64,000 bases of DNA from an uncultured Agathobacter sp. (GTDB lineage: Bacteria; Bacillota; Clostridia; Lachnospirales; Lachnospiraceae): the NCBI GenBank assembly GCA_934359755.1, contig CAKRLV010000010.1:33713-97712 (forward strand). The letters run 5' to 3'. Below the pieces are notes generated by a model. It made no database searches. It was not told the DNA's origin and was given only the letters and a program-made list of their open reading frames with translations. How positions within the stretch are numbered: the stretch's first letter is position 1; the number at the start of each line of letters is the position of its first letter. Below are positions 53,942 to 61,499 of the stretch, one piece after another. The position numbers and the translations under genes were made by a program.

Positions 53942-53962
53942 GTATAATATTTCGATATTCTG

Positions 53963-53985
53963 ACAGCGCTTCGGCGCTGTTTTTC
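53963..53985 (+). terminator. Terminator after the MscS gene
   Basis: ACAGCGC and GCGCTGT form a 7-bp stem with a stable TTCG tetraloop, followed by TTTTCTTTT. Confidence 0.9.
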
Positions 53986-54057
53986 TTTTCAAATTACAAT
54001 ATATGGGATATACTATTAAAAGCGTTATTGCGCAAGTTAAAAGCAGGAGGGTACAGC

Positions 54058-56976
54058 ATGACCATACATGACTTAGCTGAATATGAAATTTTAGAAGAAA
54101 GAGAAATTACAGATATAAAATCATATGGATATATATTGAAACATAGGAAAAGTGGTGCAAGAATAAGTATATTATCAAATGATGATGACAATAAAGTTTT
54201 TTATATCGGGTTTAGAACACCGCCGACAGATGAGACAGGAGTACCTCACATTATTGAGCATACTACATTGTGCGGTTCAAAGAAATTTCCTGTAAAGGAT
54301 CCTTTTATTGAGCTGGCAAAAGGTTCGCTTAATACATTTTTGAATGCAATGACATATCCTGACAAGACTGTTTATCCTATAGGAAGCTGTAATGATCAGG
54401 ATTTCAAGAATCTCATGGATGTTTATCTTGATGCAGTTTTTAATCCTAATATTACAAAGTATGAGGAGATATTTAAACAGGAAGGCTGGCATTACGAATT
54501 AGAGTCAGTCGATGATCCGATTACTATAAATGGTGTAGTGTATAATGAGATGAAAGGGGCATATTCATCACCAGATGAAGTATTGCGCGATCAGATTTTT
54601 AAATCACTTTTTCCAGACAATACGTACAGCAAAGACTCTGGAGGAGATCCAGTCCATATACCTGAGTTAACATACGAAGCTTACCTGAATTTCTACAGGA
54701 AGTATTATCATGCAGCCAATTCTTATATATATCTGTATGGAGACATTGATATTGTTGAGAGACTGGTATGGTTAGATAAAGAATATCTTAGTAAATATGA
54801 TTATGAGAAGATTGATTCAGAAATTCCAGAACAGAAAGCATTTGATGAAATCAGATACATGACTGATGATTTTTCGATTGCTTCAGATGATGTTGAGGAC
54901 AAGCATTCATATTTATCATATAACAGAGTAGTAGGAACATCCTTAGACCCTATGCTGTATCAGGCTTTTGATGTATTGGATTATGCACTTGTAAGTGCAC
55001 CAGGTGCGCCTGTTAAAAAAGCACTTATAGAAGCTGGAATAGGTGAAGATGTATATGGTTTTTATGAGGGTGGAGTTAAGCAGCCTGTATTTTCGATTGT
55101 TGCAAAGAATGCAAACGAAGATCAAAGAGATAAATTTGTTGAGATAATTGATAAATGTCTTAATGAACAGATAGAGAAAGGCATAGATAAAGATGCACTT
55201 TTAGCTGGAATTAATAGCAGTGAGTTCAGATTCAGAGAGGCAGATTTCGGACAGTTTCCAAAGGGTTTGTTGTATGGACTACAGTGTCTCGACAGCTGGT
55301 TATATGATGATATGAAGCCGTATATCCATCTTGAATGTTTAGATATTTTTGCACAGTTAAAAAGTAATATAGAGACTGGATATTTTGAACAGATAATAAA
55401 AGAATACATTCTTGATAACAGACACGGTTCTGTGGTTTCAATTATACCTAAAAAAGGCAAAAATAACGAGGAAGAAGATAAATTAAGAGAAAAGCTTAAG
55501 CAGTATAAAGAAAGCCTGAGCGAAAAGCAGATAGATGAACTTATTGATTCTACTAAAAAGCTCAAAGAATATCAAGAGACTCCTTCCTCTGAGGAAGACT
55601 TAAAGAAACTTCCAATGCTTACACGTGCTGATATGCGAAAAAATGCATTGCCATTTTCTAATATAGAGACTCAGATACAAGGTATAAAAACTGTTCAGCA
55701 TGATGTGGCAACAAATGGAATTAATTACATTAATTTTTATTTTAATGCTGTCGACATTGGTGCAGAGGATATAGGATACCTTGGACTTCTTGCATCGGTA
55801 CTGGGATATGTAGACACAGATAACTACACTTATTCTGCGCTGGCAAATGAAATAAATATCTATACAGGTGGTATAAGTTCTGGTTTGTCAACACATCCAA
55901 ATATGAGAAAGAAAAATGATTTGATTGTCAATTATGTATTTAAGCTCAAAGTGTTAAACGAGAATCTGGAATATGGAATGAAGCTGGTAGATGAGATAAT
56001 CAGAACCACCAAATTTGATGATGTAAAGCGTCTTACAGAGATTATTATGCAGATAAAAGCAAGACTACAGGTTAGTCTTAGCAGTTCAGGACATACTGTG
56101 GCAGTTATGAGAAGTATGTCTGGATTTTCAAAATATGCATATTACGAAGATAAGTTAAGAGGAATTGATTACTACAGATTTGTATGTAGAACTGAACAGT
56201 TATTAAAAGAAAATCCTCAGATTGTAGTAGAAAATTTAAAGAGAATAAGTGATAAATTATTTGCGAGAAACAGACTTCTTATTGGCAACACATCAGATGA
56301 GCTTGACGACAATACAAAGAATATCATCGGCAGATATATTCAAAATATAAAAGAAAGCAGTGAAATTTCAAAGCCAGCCGTAATTGAGTTTGAGTGCAAA
56401 AATGAAGGATTTACAGATTCCTCACAGATTCAATATGTGGCAAGAACTGGTGATTTTACATCAAATGGTGCGAAGTATTCAGGTACATTAAAGCTTCTTA
56501 AATCTATATTGGGGTATGATTATTTGTGGACTCAGGTCAGAGTAGTTGGCGGAGCTTACGGATGCATGGCTGCGTTTTTAAGAAGTGGAGAAAGTTATCT
56601 TGTTTCCTACAGAGATCCTAATCTTGAAAGCACAAATGAGGTATACGACAAACTTCCAGAATATATCAGGACATTTGATGCTGATGAAAGGGATATGACA
56701 AAATATATAATAGGAACATTCAGTAGTCTTGATACGCCGCTCACACCAGAAACCTCAGGAGGAAGATCTATGTCTGCATATCTTGAGGGTATAACATATG
56801 AGGAGATACAAAAGGAACGCGAAGAGGTTCTTTATGCAAAGGCCGAAGATATCAGAAATCTTGCTGATGAAGTGCAGACTGTTTTAGAACAGAATCATTT
56901 ATGTGTAATCGGTAACGAAAATATGATAAAGGATGCAAAGAATTTATTTGATAACGTCGAAAAATTATATGTATAA
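54058..56976 (+). CDS. M16C-family zinc metallopeptidase (PreP-like)
   Basis: The 972-residue protein is a large insulinase-fold peptidase. The inverted zinc motif HIIEH (His64, Glu67, His68) lies near the N-terminus. The downstream glutamate lies in the GVVYNEMKGAYSSPDE region, about 80-100 residues later. Four M16 domains are expected, of which the second half lacks the zinc site, with the M16C linker in the middle. Family members degrade peptides in a closed chamber. No signal peptide is seen, so it should be cytoplasmic. Start 54058 has AGGAGG upstream. Confidence 0.93.
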   Translation: MTIHDLAEYEILEEREITDIKSYGYILKHRKSGARISILSNDDDNKVFYIGFRTPPTDETGVPHIIEHTTLCGSKKFPVKDPFIELAKGSLNTFLNAMTYPDKTVYPIGSCNDQDFKNLMDVYLDAVFNPNITKYEEIFKQEGWHYELESVDDPITINGVVYNEMKGAYSSPDEVLRDQIFKSLFPDNTYSKDSGGDPVHIPELTYEAYLNFYRKYYHAANSYIYLYGDIDIVERLVWLDKEYLSKYDYEKIDSEIPEQKAFDEIRYMTDDFSIASDDVEDKHSYLSYNRVVGTSLDPMLYQAFDVLDYALVSAPGAPVKKALIEAGIGEDVYGFYEGGVKQPVFSIVAKNANEDQRDKFVEIIDKCLNEQIEKGIDKDALLAGINSSEFRFREADFGQFPKGLLYGLQCLDSWLYDDMKPYIHLECLDIFAQLKSNIETGYFEQIIKEYILDNRHGSVVSIIPKKGKNNEEEDKLREKLKQYKESLSEKQIDELIDSTKKLKEYQETPSSEEDLKKLPMLTRADMRKNALPFSNIETQIQGIKTVQHDVATNGINYINFYFNAVDIGAEDIGYLGLLASVLGYVDTDNYTYSALANEINIYTGGISSGLSTHPNMRKKNDLIVNYVFKLKVLNENLEYGMKLVDEIIRTTKFDDVKRLTEIIMQIKARLQVSLSSSGHTVAVMRSMSGFSKYAYYEDKLRGIDYYRFVCRTEQLLKENPQIVVENLKRISDKLFARNRLLIGNTSDELDDNTKNIIGRYIQNIKESSEISKPAVIEFECKNEGFTDSSQIQYVARTGDFTSNGAKYSGTLKLLKSILGYDYLWTQVRVVGGAYGCMAAFLRSGESYLVSYRDPNLESTNEVYDKLPEYIRTFDADERDMTKYIIGTFSSLDTPLTPETSGGRSMSAYLEGITYEEIQKEREEVLYAKAEDIRNLADEVQTVLEQNHLCVIGNENMIKDAKNLFDNVEKLYV

Positions 56977-56993
56977 TAGAACAGGAGAATTAC

Positions 56994-57908
56994 ATGGCAG
57001 ATAATTTTAAGTCAGGATTTGTTACAATTATAGGAAGACCAAATGTCGGAAAATCAACACTTATGAATAGACTTATAGGTCAGAAAATTGCAATTACTTC
57101 CAATAAACCACAGACAACAAGAAATAGAATACAGACCGTGTATACGGATATGGAAAAAGGTCAGATAGTATTTGTTGATACACCAGGTATTCATAAGGCC
57201 AAGAATAAGCTTGGAGAATACATGGTGAATGTAGCTGAGAGGACATTGAATGAAGTAGATCTGGTGCTTTGGCTGGTTGAACCGACAAATTATATAGGCG
57301 CAGGTGAGCAGCACATTATTGAGCAGCTAAAGAAGGTTAAGACACCTGTTATCCTTATTATCAATAAAATAGATACGGTAGAGAAAGAAAAAGTATTGGA
57401 GTATATCGATACTTACAGGAAAGTTCTTGATTTTGCTGAAATTATACCAACATCAGCACTTAGAGGACAGAATATGGATGATGTTATAGATTCTATTTTT
57501 AAGTATTTACCATATGGACCACAGTTCTATGATGAAGATACTATTACAGATCAACCTGAGAGAGCTATATGCGCAGAGATAATCAGAGAAAAGGCATTGC
57601 ATGCACTCAGTGATGAGATTCCACATGGAATTGCAGTTGGAATAGATCAGATGAAGTCGAGGAAAACCAAGGGTGGATATATATATGATATAGATGCAAC
57701 TATTGTGTGTGAGAGGGATTCGCATAAGGGCATAATTATCGGAAAACAGGGTTCAATGCTTAAGAAAATCGGTTCAAATGCCAGGTTTGAAATGGAGCGT
57801 CTTCTTGATTGTAAGGTTAATCTGAAGCTTTGGGTTAAAGTCAAGAAAGACTGGAGAGACAGTGATTTTCTGATTAAGAACTTTGGATATAAGGATGAAG
57901 AAAAATAA
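56994..57908 (+). CDS. era: GTPase Era
   Basis: Era binds 16S rRNA and assists 30S assembly. The 304-residue protein has the P-loop GRPNVGKST (14-22), DTPGIHK, NKID and the C-terminal KH domain with GIIIGKQGSMLKKIG. The last residues overlap nothing essential, but the yqzL-like gene and recO follow closely, the order era-yqzL-recO known from Bacillus. CAGGAG is the ribosome site. Confidence 0.97.
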   Translation: MADNFKSGFVTIIGRPNVGKSTLMNRLIGQKIAITSNKPQTTRNRIQTVYTDMEKGQIVFVDTPGIHKAKNKLGEYMVNVAERTLNEVDLVLWLVEPTNYIGAGEQHIIEQLKKVKTPVILIINKIDTVEKEKVLEYIDTYRKVLDFAEIIPTSALRGQNMDDVIDSIFKYLPYGPQFYDEDTITDQPERAICAEIIREKALHALSDEIPHGIAVGIDQMKSRKTKGGYIYDIDATIVCERDSHKGIIIGKQGSMLKKIGSNARFEMERLLDCKVNLKLWVKVKKDWRDSDFLIKNFGYKDEEK

Positions 57909-57990
57909 TATTTTACCATTTTTTCTCGGGTATACGTGGTACGCTTTTGCAGAAAATATTCTTAGAATAAGAGTTTTGTGGAGGCGTGCT

Positions 57991-58152
57991 ATGGAGAAAA
58001 CCTGGGAAGAATTTTATAGAACAGGAAAAATTACAGACTATCTTGAATATCGAAATTCTATAAAAGAAGATACAAGGAACTTAAAGGAATATAAGTCAGA
58101 TGACGCAGGCAGTTGTACTAACAGGCATGGTTTTGACAGTAATGCCAATTAG
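57991..58152 (+). CDS. YqzL-like small protein
   Basis: This 53-residue protein begins MEKTWEEFYRTGKITDYLEY, which fits the YqzL family pattern (Trp, Phe, TG, YL) of short proteins between era and recO. TGGAGGCG precedes the ATG. Its last 18 codons overlap the start of recO by 53 bp in another frame, and this end is not conserved-looking. Function is unknown. Position and motif together support it as a real gene. Confidence 0.72.
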   Translation: MEKTWEEFYRTGKITDYLEYRNSIKEDTRNLKEYKSDDAGSCTNRHGFDSNAN

Positions 58153-58831
58153 TGATTATGACAAAAGAATAACGATTTTGACGAAGGAAAGAGGAAAGAT
58201 TACAGCATTTGCAAGAGGTGCAAGGCGACCTAACAGCCAGTTACTTGCTGCAACCAATCCTTTTTCTTTTGGAGAATTTGAACTGTATGAAGGTAGAAAT
58301 TCATATAACCTTATGAAGGCTTCAATAAAAAACTATTTCAGGGAACTGACAATGGATCTTGATGCTACATATATGGGATGTTATTTTCTTGAATTTTGTG
58401 AATATTTCTGTCAGGAAAATAATGATGAGAAAGAGATGCTTAAGCTTTTATATCAGTCACTTAGAGCGCTTGAAAGTCCAGCATACAAAAAAGAACTCGT
58501 AAGAGCAGTATTTGAGCTTAAAGCACTTACAATAAACGGCGAAGGTCCATCAGTATATGAATGTATGCATTGTCATTCAAGGGAGAATATAAATTTTTTC
58601 TCAGTCAAAAGAGGTGGAATATTTTGTGATAAATGTGCAGGATTTGTTGAAGGCAGAAGAATAGAAGATGATACAAGATATGCCATGCAGTATATAATCA
58701 GCTCAGATATCAGAAAGCTGTATTCATTTTCTTTAAGTGACAAAATTTTGCATGAATTACAAAGTATTATGAGTGCGTATATGGATAAATATGTTCATCA
58801 TGAATTTAAGTCATTACAATTTATATCATAA
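58100..58831 (+). CDS. recO: DNA repair protein RecO
   Basis: RecO loads RecA in the RecFOR pathway and anneals single strands. The 243-residue protein starts with the OB-fold signature VVLTGMVLTVMPISDYDKR and ITAFARGARRP, and has the zinc-like CMHCH...CDKC at about 154-180. The start lies inside the yqzL-like gene, with AAGGAA 10 bases upstream. Together with comEA, comEC and ruvX it adds to the recombination functions of the window. Confidence 0.95.
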   Translation: MTQAVVLTGMVLTVMPISDYDKRITILTKERGKITAFARGARRPNSQLLAATNPFSFGEFELYEGRNSYNLMKASIKNYFRELTMDLDATYMGCYFLEFCEYFCQENNDEKEMLKLLYQSLRALESPAYKKELVRAVFELKALTINGEGPSVYECMHCHSRENINFFSVKRGGIFCDKCAGFVEGRRIEDDTRYAMQYIISSDIRKLYSFSLSDKILHELQSIMSAYMDKYVHHEFKSLQFIS

Positions 58832-58888
58832 AGTCAAATTTATTATGACACATATTATAATCCAGATATATAGGATAATTTAGATATA

Positions 58889-58943
58889 CATTTTAAATGG
58901 GATGAAAACGTTACTGATCAAATTGTTAGGTGTGAGCAGCAAC
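58889..58943 (+). repeat. Structured dispersed repeat, copy C (right part, diverged)
   Basis: This matches the right part of copy A (42320-42374) at most positions over 55 bp: CATTTTAAATGGG, then CTGATCA and TGTTAGGTGTGA. About nine bases differ, and the CACAC/GTGTG stem is disrupted. It looks like an old fragment of the same family. The rest of the 239-bp gap between recO and the lipoprotein holds the promoter at 59005. Confidence 0.7.
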
Positions 58944-59004
58944 TATATAAGATAATTTCGACGGAGGTAATTTCGGAGGAAGATTTTGACATTAAGATTA
59001 TATA

Positions 59005-59033
59005 TTGAAATAGAAAAATATAAAGTGTATAAT
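59005..59033 (+). promoter_or_regulatory. Predicted sigma-A promoter of the unknown lipoprotein
   Basis: TTGAAA (59005-59010), 17 bp and TATAAT (59028-59033). The spacer contains TAGAA and ATAAAGTG, as in the promoter at 51359. Confidence 0.75.
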
Positions 59034-59070
59034 ATCATGGATTGTAATTTGGATATATTAGGAGGAAGAT

Positions 59071-59874
59071 ATGAAGAAATTAGCAGCAATTATGTTGGCA
59101 GTTGTTCTTTGTGTAGGCACACTTACAGGGTGTGGAAAAGACTATTCAGCAAATGAGAGCACGGTGTTTGTATTAAAGAATGGTAAGGTTGTTTCAACAG
59201 ATGTTGAAGATTTTGGCAGTTCATACGACCAGAAAGCATTAGAAAAATATATTGACGATGCAATTAGTACATACAATGATGAGAATGGTAAGGATTCTGT
59301 TAAATTACAGAAGCTTTCAATTGAAAAAAAGAAAGCAACACTTATTCTTGAGTATGCTTCTACAGATGATTACAAATCATTTAACGGAATAGATCTTTTT
59401 GCAGGAACTGTTACGGAGGCACTTGCCGCAGGTTATGATTTCAATGTAGACTTTGCCTCGATTAAGGATTCAAAGGCTACAGAGTGTAGCAAAGACCAGA
59501 TTATAGATAGTTCAGATTTGAAAGTTGTCATTTATAATGGAACAAGCAATATCAATGTAAATGGTACAATTGCATATGCATCTGTTGATAGCACTAAGCT
59601 TGTTGATAAGAGTACAGTTGCAATTTCAAATGAATATAATCTTTTGAACAAAGCAATCGAAGCCTCTACTGAAACTGAGAAAGTTGAAGAAGCTGTGAGT
59701 GGAACAGAGGGAACAGAAGCTGAATCTGCAGACAGTGGTTCAGTGTCAGCTGATGATTTATTAGAAGACAGCACACAGTCAGAAGAAGTGACATTTGATT
59801 TTTCTGATGAGCCCAAAGAAGATGATTCAGTTCAGACATACTCTGATGTGTATACATATGTAGTATATGAATAA
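59071..59874 (+). CDS. Lipoprotein of unknown function
   Basis: The 267-residue protein has a clear lipoprotein signal with lipobox LTGC (Cys at about 21). The folded part (about 25-200) starts with a VFVLKNGKVVS strand and has no motif I can name. Residues 200-255 are a Glu/Ser/Thr-rich acidic linker, probably disordered, ending in YSDVYTYVVYE. It is likely anchored on the outer membrane face. AGGAGG precedes the start. It has its own promoter and is followed by glyQS 44 bp later, possibly in one transcript. Confidence 0.8.
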   Translation: MKKLAAIMLAVVLCVGTLTGCGKDYSANESTVFVLKNGKVVSTDVEDFGSSYDQKALEKYIDDAISTYNDENGKDSVKLQKLSIEKKKATLILEYASTDDYKSFNGIDLFAGTVTEALAAGYDFNVDFASIKDSKATECSKDQIIDSSDLKVVIYNGTSNINVNGTIAYASVDSTKLVDKSTVAISNEYNLLNKAIEASTETEKVEEAVSGTEGTEAESADSGSVSADDLLEDSTQSEEVTFDFSDEPKEDDSVQTYSDVYTYVVYE

Positions 59875-59918
59875 ATATAATTTATTTTAAAAAGCAAATG
59901 GAAGGCGAGGAACATATT

Positions 59919-61316
59919 ATGGAAAAAACAATGGAAAAAATAGTCCAGGTTGCTAAGGCAAGAGGATTTGTATATCCAGGTTCAGAAATTTATGGAGGAT
60001 TAGCCAATACATGGGATTATGGAAATCTTGGTGTTGAATTAAAGAATAATGTAAAAAAAGCATGGTGGAAGAAATTCATTCAGGAGAATCCTTACAATGT
60101 AGGTGTTGACTGTGCGATTCTTATGAATCCACAGACATGGGTGGCTTCAGGACATCTTGGCGGATTTTCAGATCCTCTTATGGATTGTAAAGAGTGTCAT
60201 GAGAGATTCCGTGCAGACAAGATTATTGAGGATTTTGCACAGGATAATGGAATTAACCTTGAGACATCGGTTGATGGTTGGACAAACGAACAGATGGTAG
60301 ATTTTATTAAATCAAATAATGTACCATGTCCTTCTTGTGGAAAGCATAATTTTACAGATATCAGACAGTTTAATCTTATGTTCAAGACTTTCCAGGGAGT
60401 AACAGAGGATGCAAAGAATACTGTTTATTTAAGACCTGAGACAGCACAGGGTATTTTCGTAAACTTCAAAAATGTACAGCGTACATCAAGAAAGAAAATT
60501 CCATTTGGAATCGGACAGATTGGTAAATCCTTCCGTAATGAGATTACACCTGGAAACTTTACATTCCGTACAAGAGAATTTGAGCAGATGGAATTAGAGT
60601 TCTTCTGTGAGCCAGGAACAGATCTTGAGTGGTTCCAGTACTGGAGAGGTTTTTGTAGAGACTGGCTTATCTCACTTGGAATCAAAGAAGATGAGATGAG
60701 ACTTCGTGATCATGATCCAGCAGAGCTTGCATTTTACTCAAAGGGAACAACAGATATTGAATTCTTATTCCCATTTGGATGGGGCGAATTGTGGGGAATT
60801 GCTGACAGAACAGATTACGACCTTGGACGTCATCAGGAGACATCGAAAGAAGATCTTACTTATTTCGATGATCAGAAGAATGAGAGATACCTTCCATATG
60901 TTATTGAACCATCTCTTGGAGCAGACAGAGTTGTACTTGCATTCCTTTGTGCAGCATATGATGAAGAAGATATCGGAACAGAAGAAAAGCCTGATGTCCG
61001 TACAGTATTCCATTTCCATCCAGCACTTGCACCAGTTAAGATTGGAGTGCTTCCACTTTCCAAGAAGTTAAATGAGCAGGCAGAGGAAGTATTTGCTCAC
61101 TTATCAAAGACATACAATTGTGAGTATGATGACAGAGGAACAATTGGAAAGAGATATCGTCGTCAGGATGAAATTGGAACTCCATTCTGTGTTACATATG
61201 ATTTTGATTCATTGGAAGATGGATGTGTCACAGTACGTGATCGTGATACTATGGAGCAGGAGAGAATTAAGATTGATGAACTTGATGCATATTTTGCTAA
61301 GAAGTTTGAATTTTAA
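59919..61316 (+). CDS. glyQS: Glycyl-tRNA synthetase (dimeric type)
   Basis: This enzyme charges tRNA-Gly. The 465-residue class-II synthetase is the single-chain alpha2 type. Motif 2 is FRNEITPGNFTFRTREFEQMELEFF written as FRNE...REFEQME, motif 3 ends in EPSLGADRVVLA, and the C-terminal anticodon domain contains PVKIGVLPL. I prefer ATG 59919 with GAGGAA 7 bases upstream. No T-box leader was found upstream, although such genes often have one in Firmicutes. Confidence 0.94.
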   Translation: MEKTMEKIVQVAKARGFVYPGSEIYGGLANTWDYGNLGVELKNNVKKAWWKKFIQENPYNVGVDCAILMNPQTWVASGHLGGFSDPLMDCKECHERFRADKIIEDFAQDNGINLETSVDGWTNEQMVDFIKSNNVPCPSCGKHNFTDIRQFNLMFKTFQGVTEDAKNTVYLRPETAQGIFVNFKNVQRTSRKKIPFGIGQIGKSFRNEITPGNFTFRTREFEQMELEFFCEPGTDLEWFQYWRGFCRDWLISLGIKEDEMRLRDHDPAELAFYSKGTTDIEFLFPFGWGELWGIADRTDYDLGRHQETSKEDLTYFDDQKNERYLPYVIEPSLGADRVVLAFLCAAYDEEDIGTEEKPDVRTVFHFHPALAPVKIGVLPLSKKLNEQAEEVFAHLSKTYNCEYDDRGTIGKRYRRQDEIGTPFCVTYDFDSLEDGCVTVRDRDTMEQERIKIDELDAYFAKKFEF

Positions 61317-61382
61317 GTCTTTAAATATTATTTTGTATAGAGTTTTTTTGTAAATTTGAAAACTAAAAACAAGGAAAAACTG

Positions 61383-61410
61383 TTGTTTTTTAAGAAAAGT
61401 ATGTTATGAT
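61383..61410 (+). promoter_or_regulatory. Predicted extended -10 promoter of ppdK
   Basis: TTGTTT (61383-61388), 16 bp and TATGAT (61405-61410) with the extended TGT just before the -10. The transcript would start near 61417, giving a leader of about 80 nt with two hairpins. Confidence 0.6.
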
Positions 61411-61411
61411 A

Positions 61412-61446
61412 TTGATGTGCGCTTATGTTTACATGGGGCACATCAA
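61412..61446 (+). promoter_or_regulatory. Inverted repeat at the ppdK transcription start
   Basis: TTGATGTGC (61412-61420) and GCACATCAA (61438-61446) are perfect inverted repeats 17 bp apart. Lying over the predicted start, they may be a repressor operator or the base of a leader hairpin. The regulator is unknown. Confidence 0.55.
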
Positions 61447-61455
61447 TTTAGTAAA

Positions 61456-61473
61456 TGAATGGTTATCCATTCA
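61456..61473 (+). other. Hairpin in the ppdK leader
   Basis: TGAATGG and CCATTCA form a perfect 7-bp stem with a TTAT loop, about 13 nt before the AGGAGG ribosome site. It may stabilise the mRNA 5' end. Confidence 0.55.
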
Positions 61474-61499
61474 AAATATATTTTAGGAGGAATTGCAAA

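Noticed and set aside
58832..59918. T-box leader for glyQS
   Set aside because: No T-box sequence (AGGGTGGNACCGCG) or Stem-I-like structure was seen either before the lipoprotein or before glyQS; the same holds for the leuB and serC leaders.
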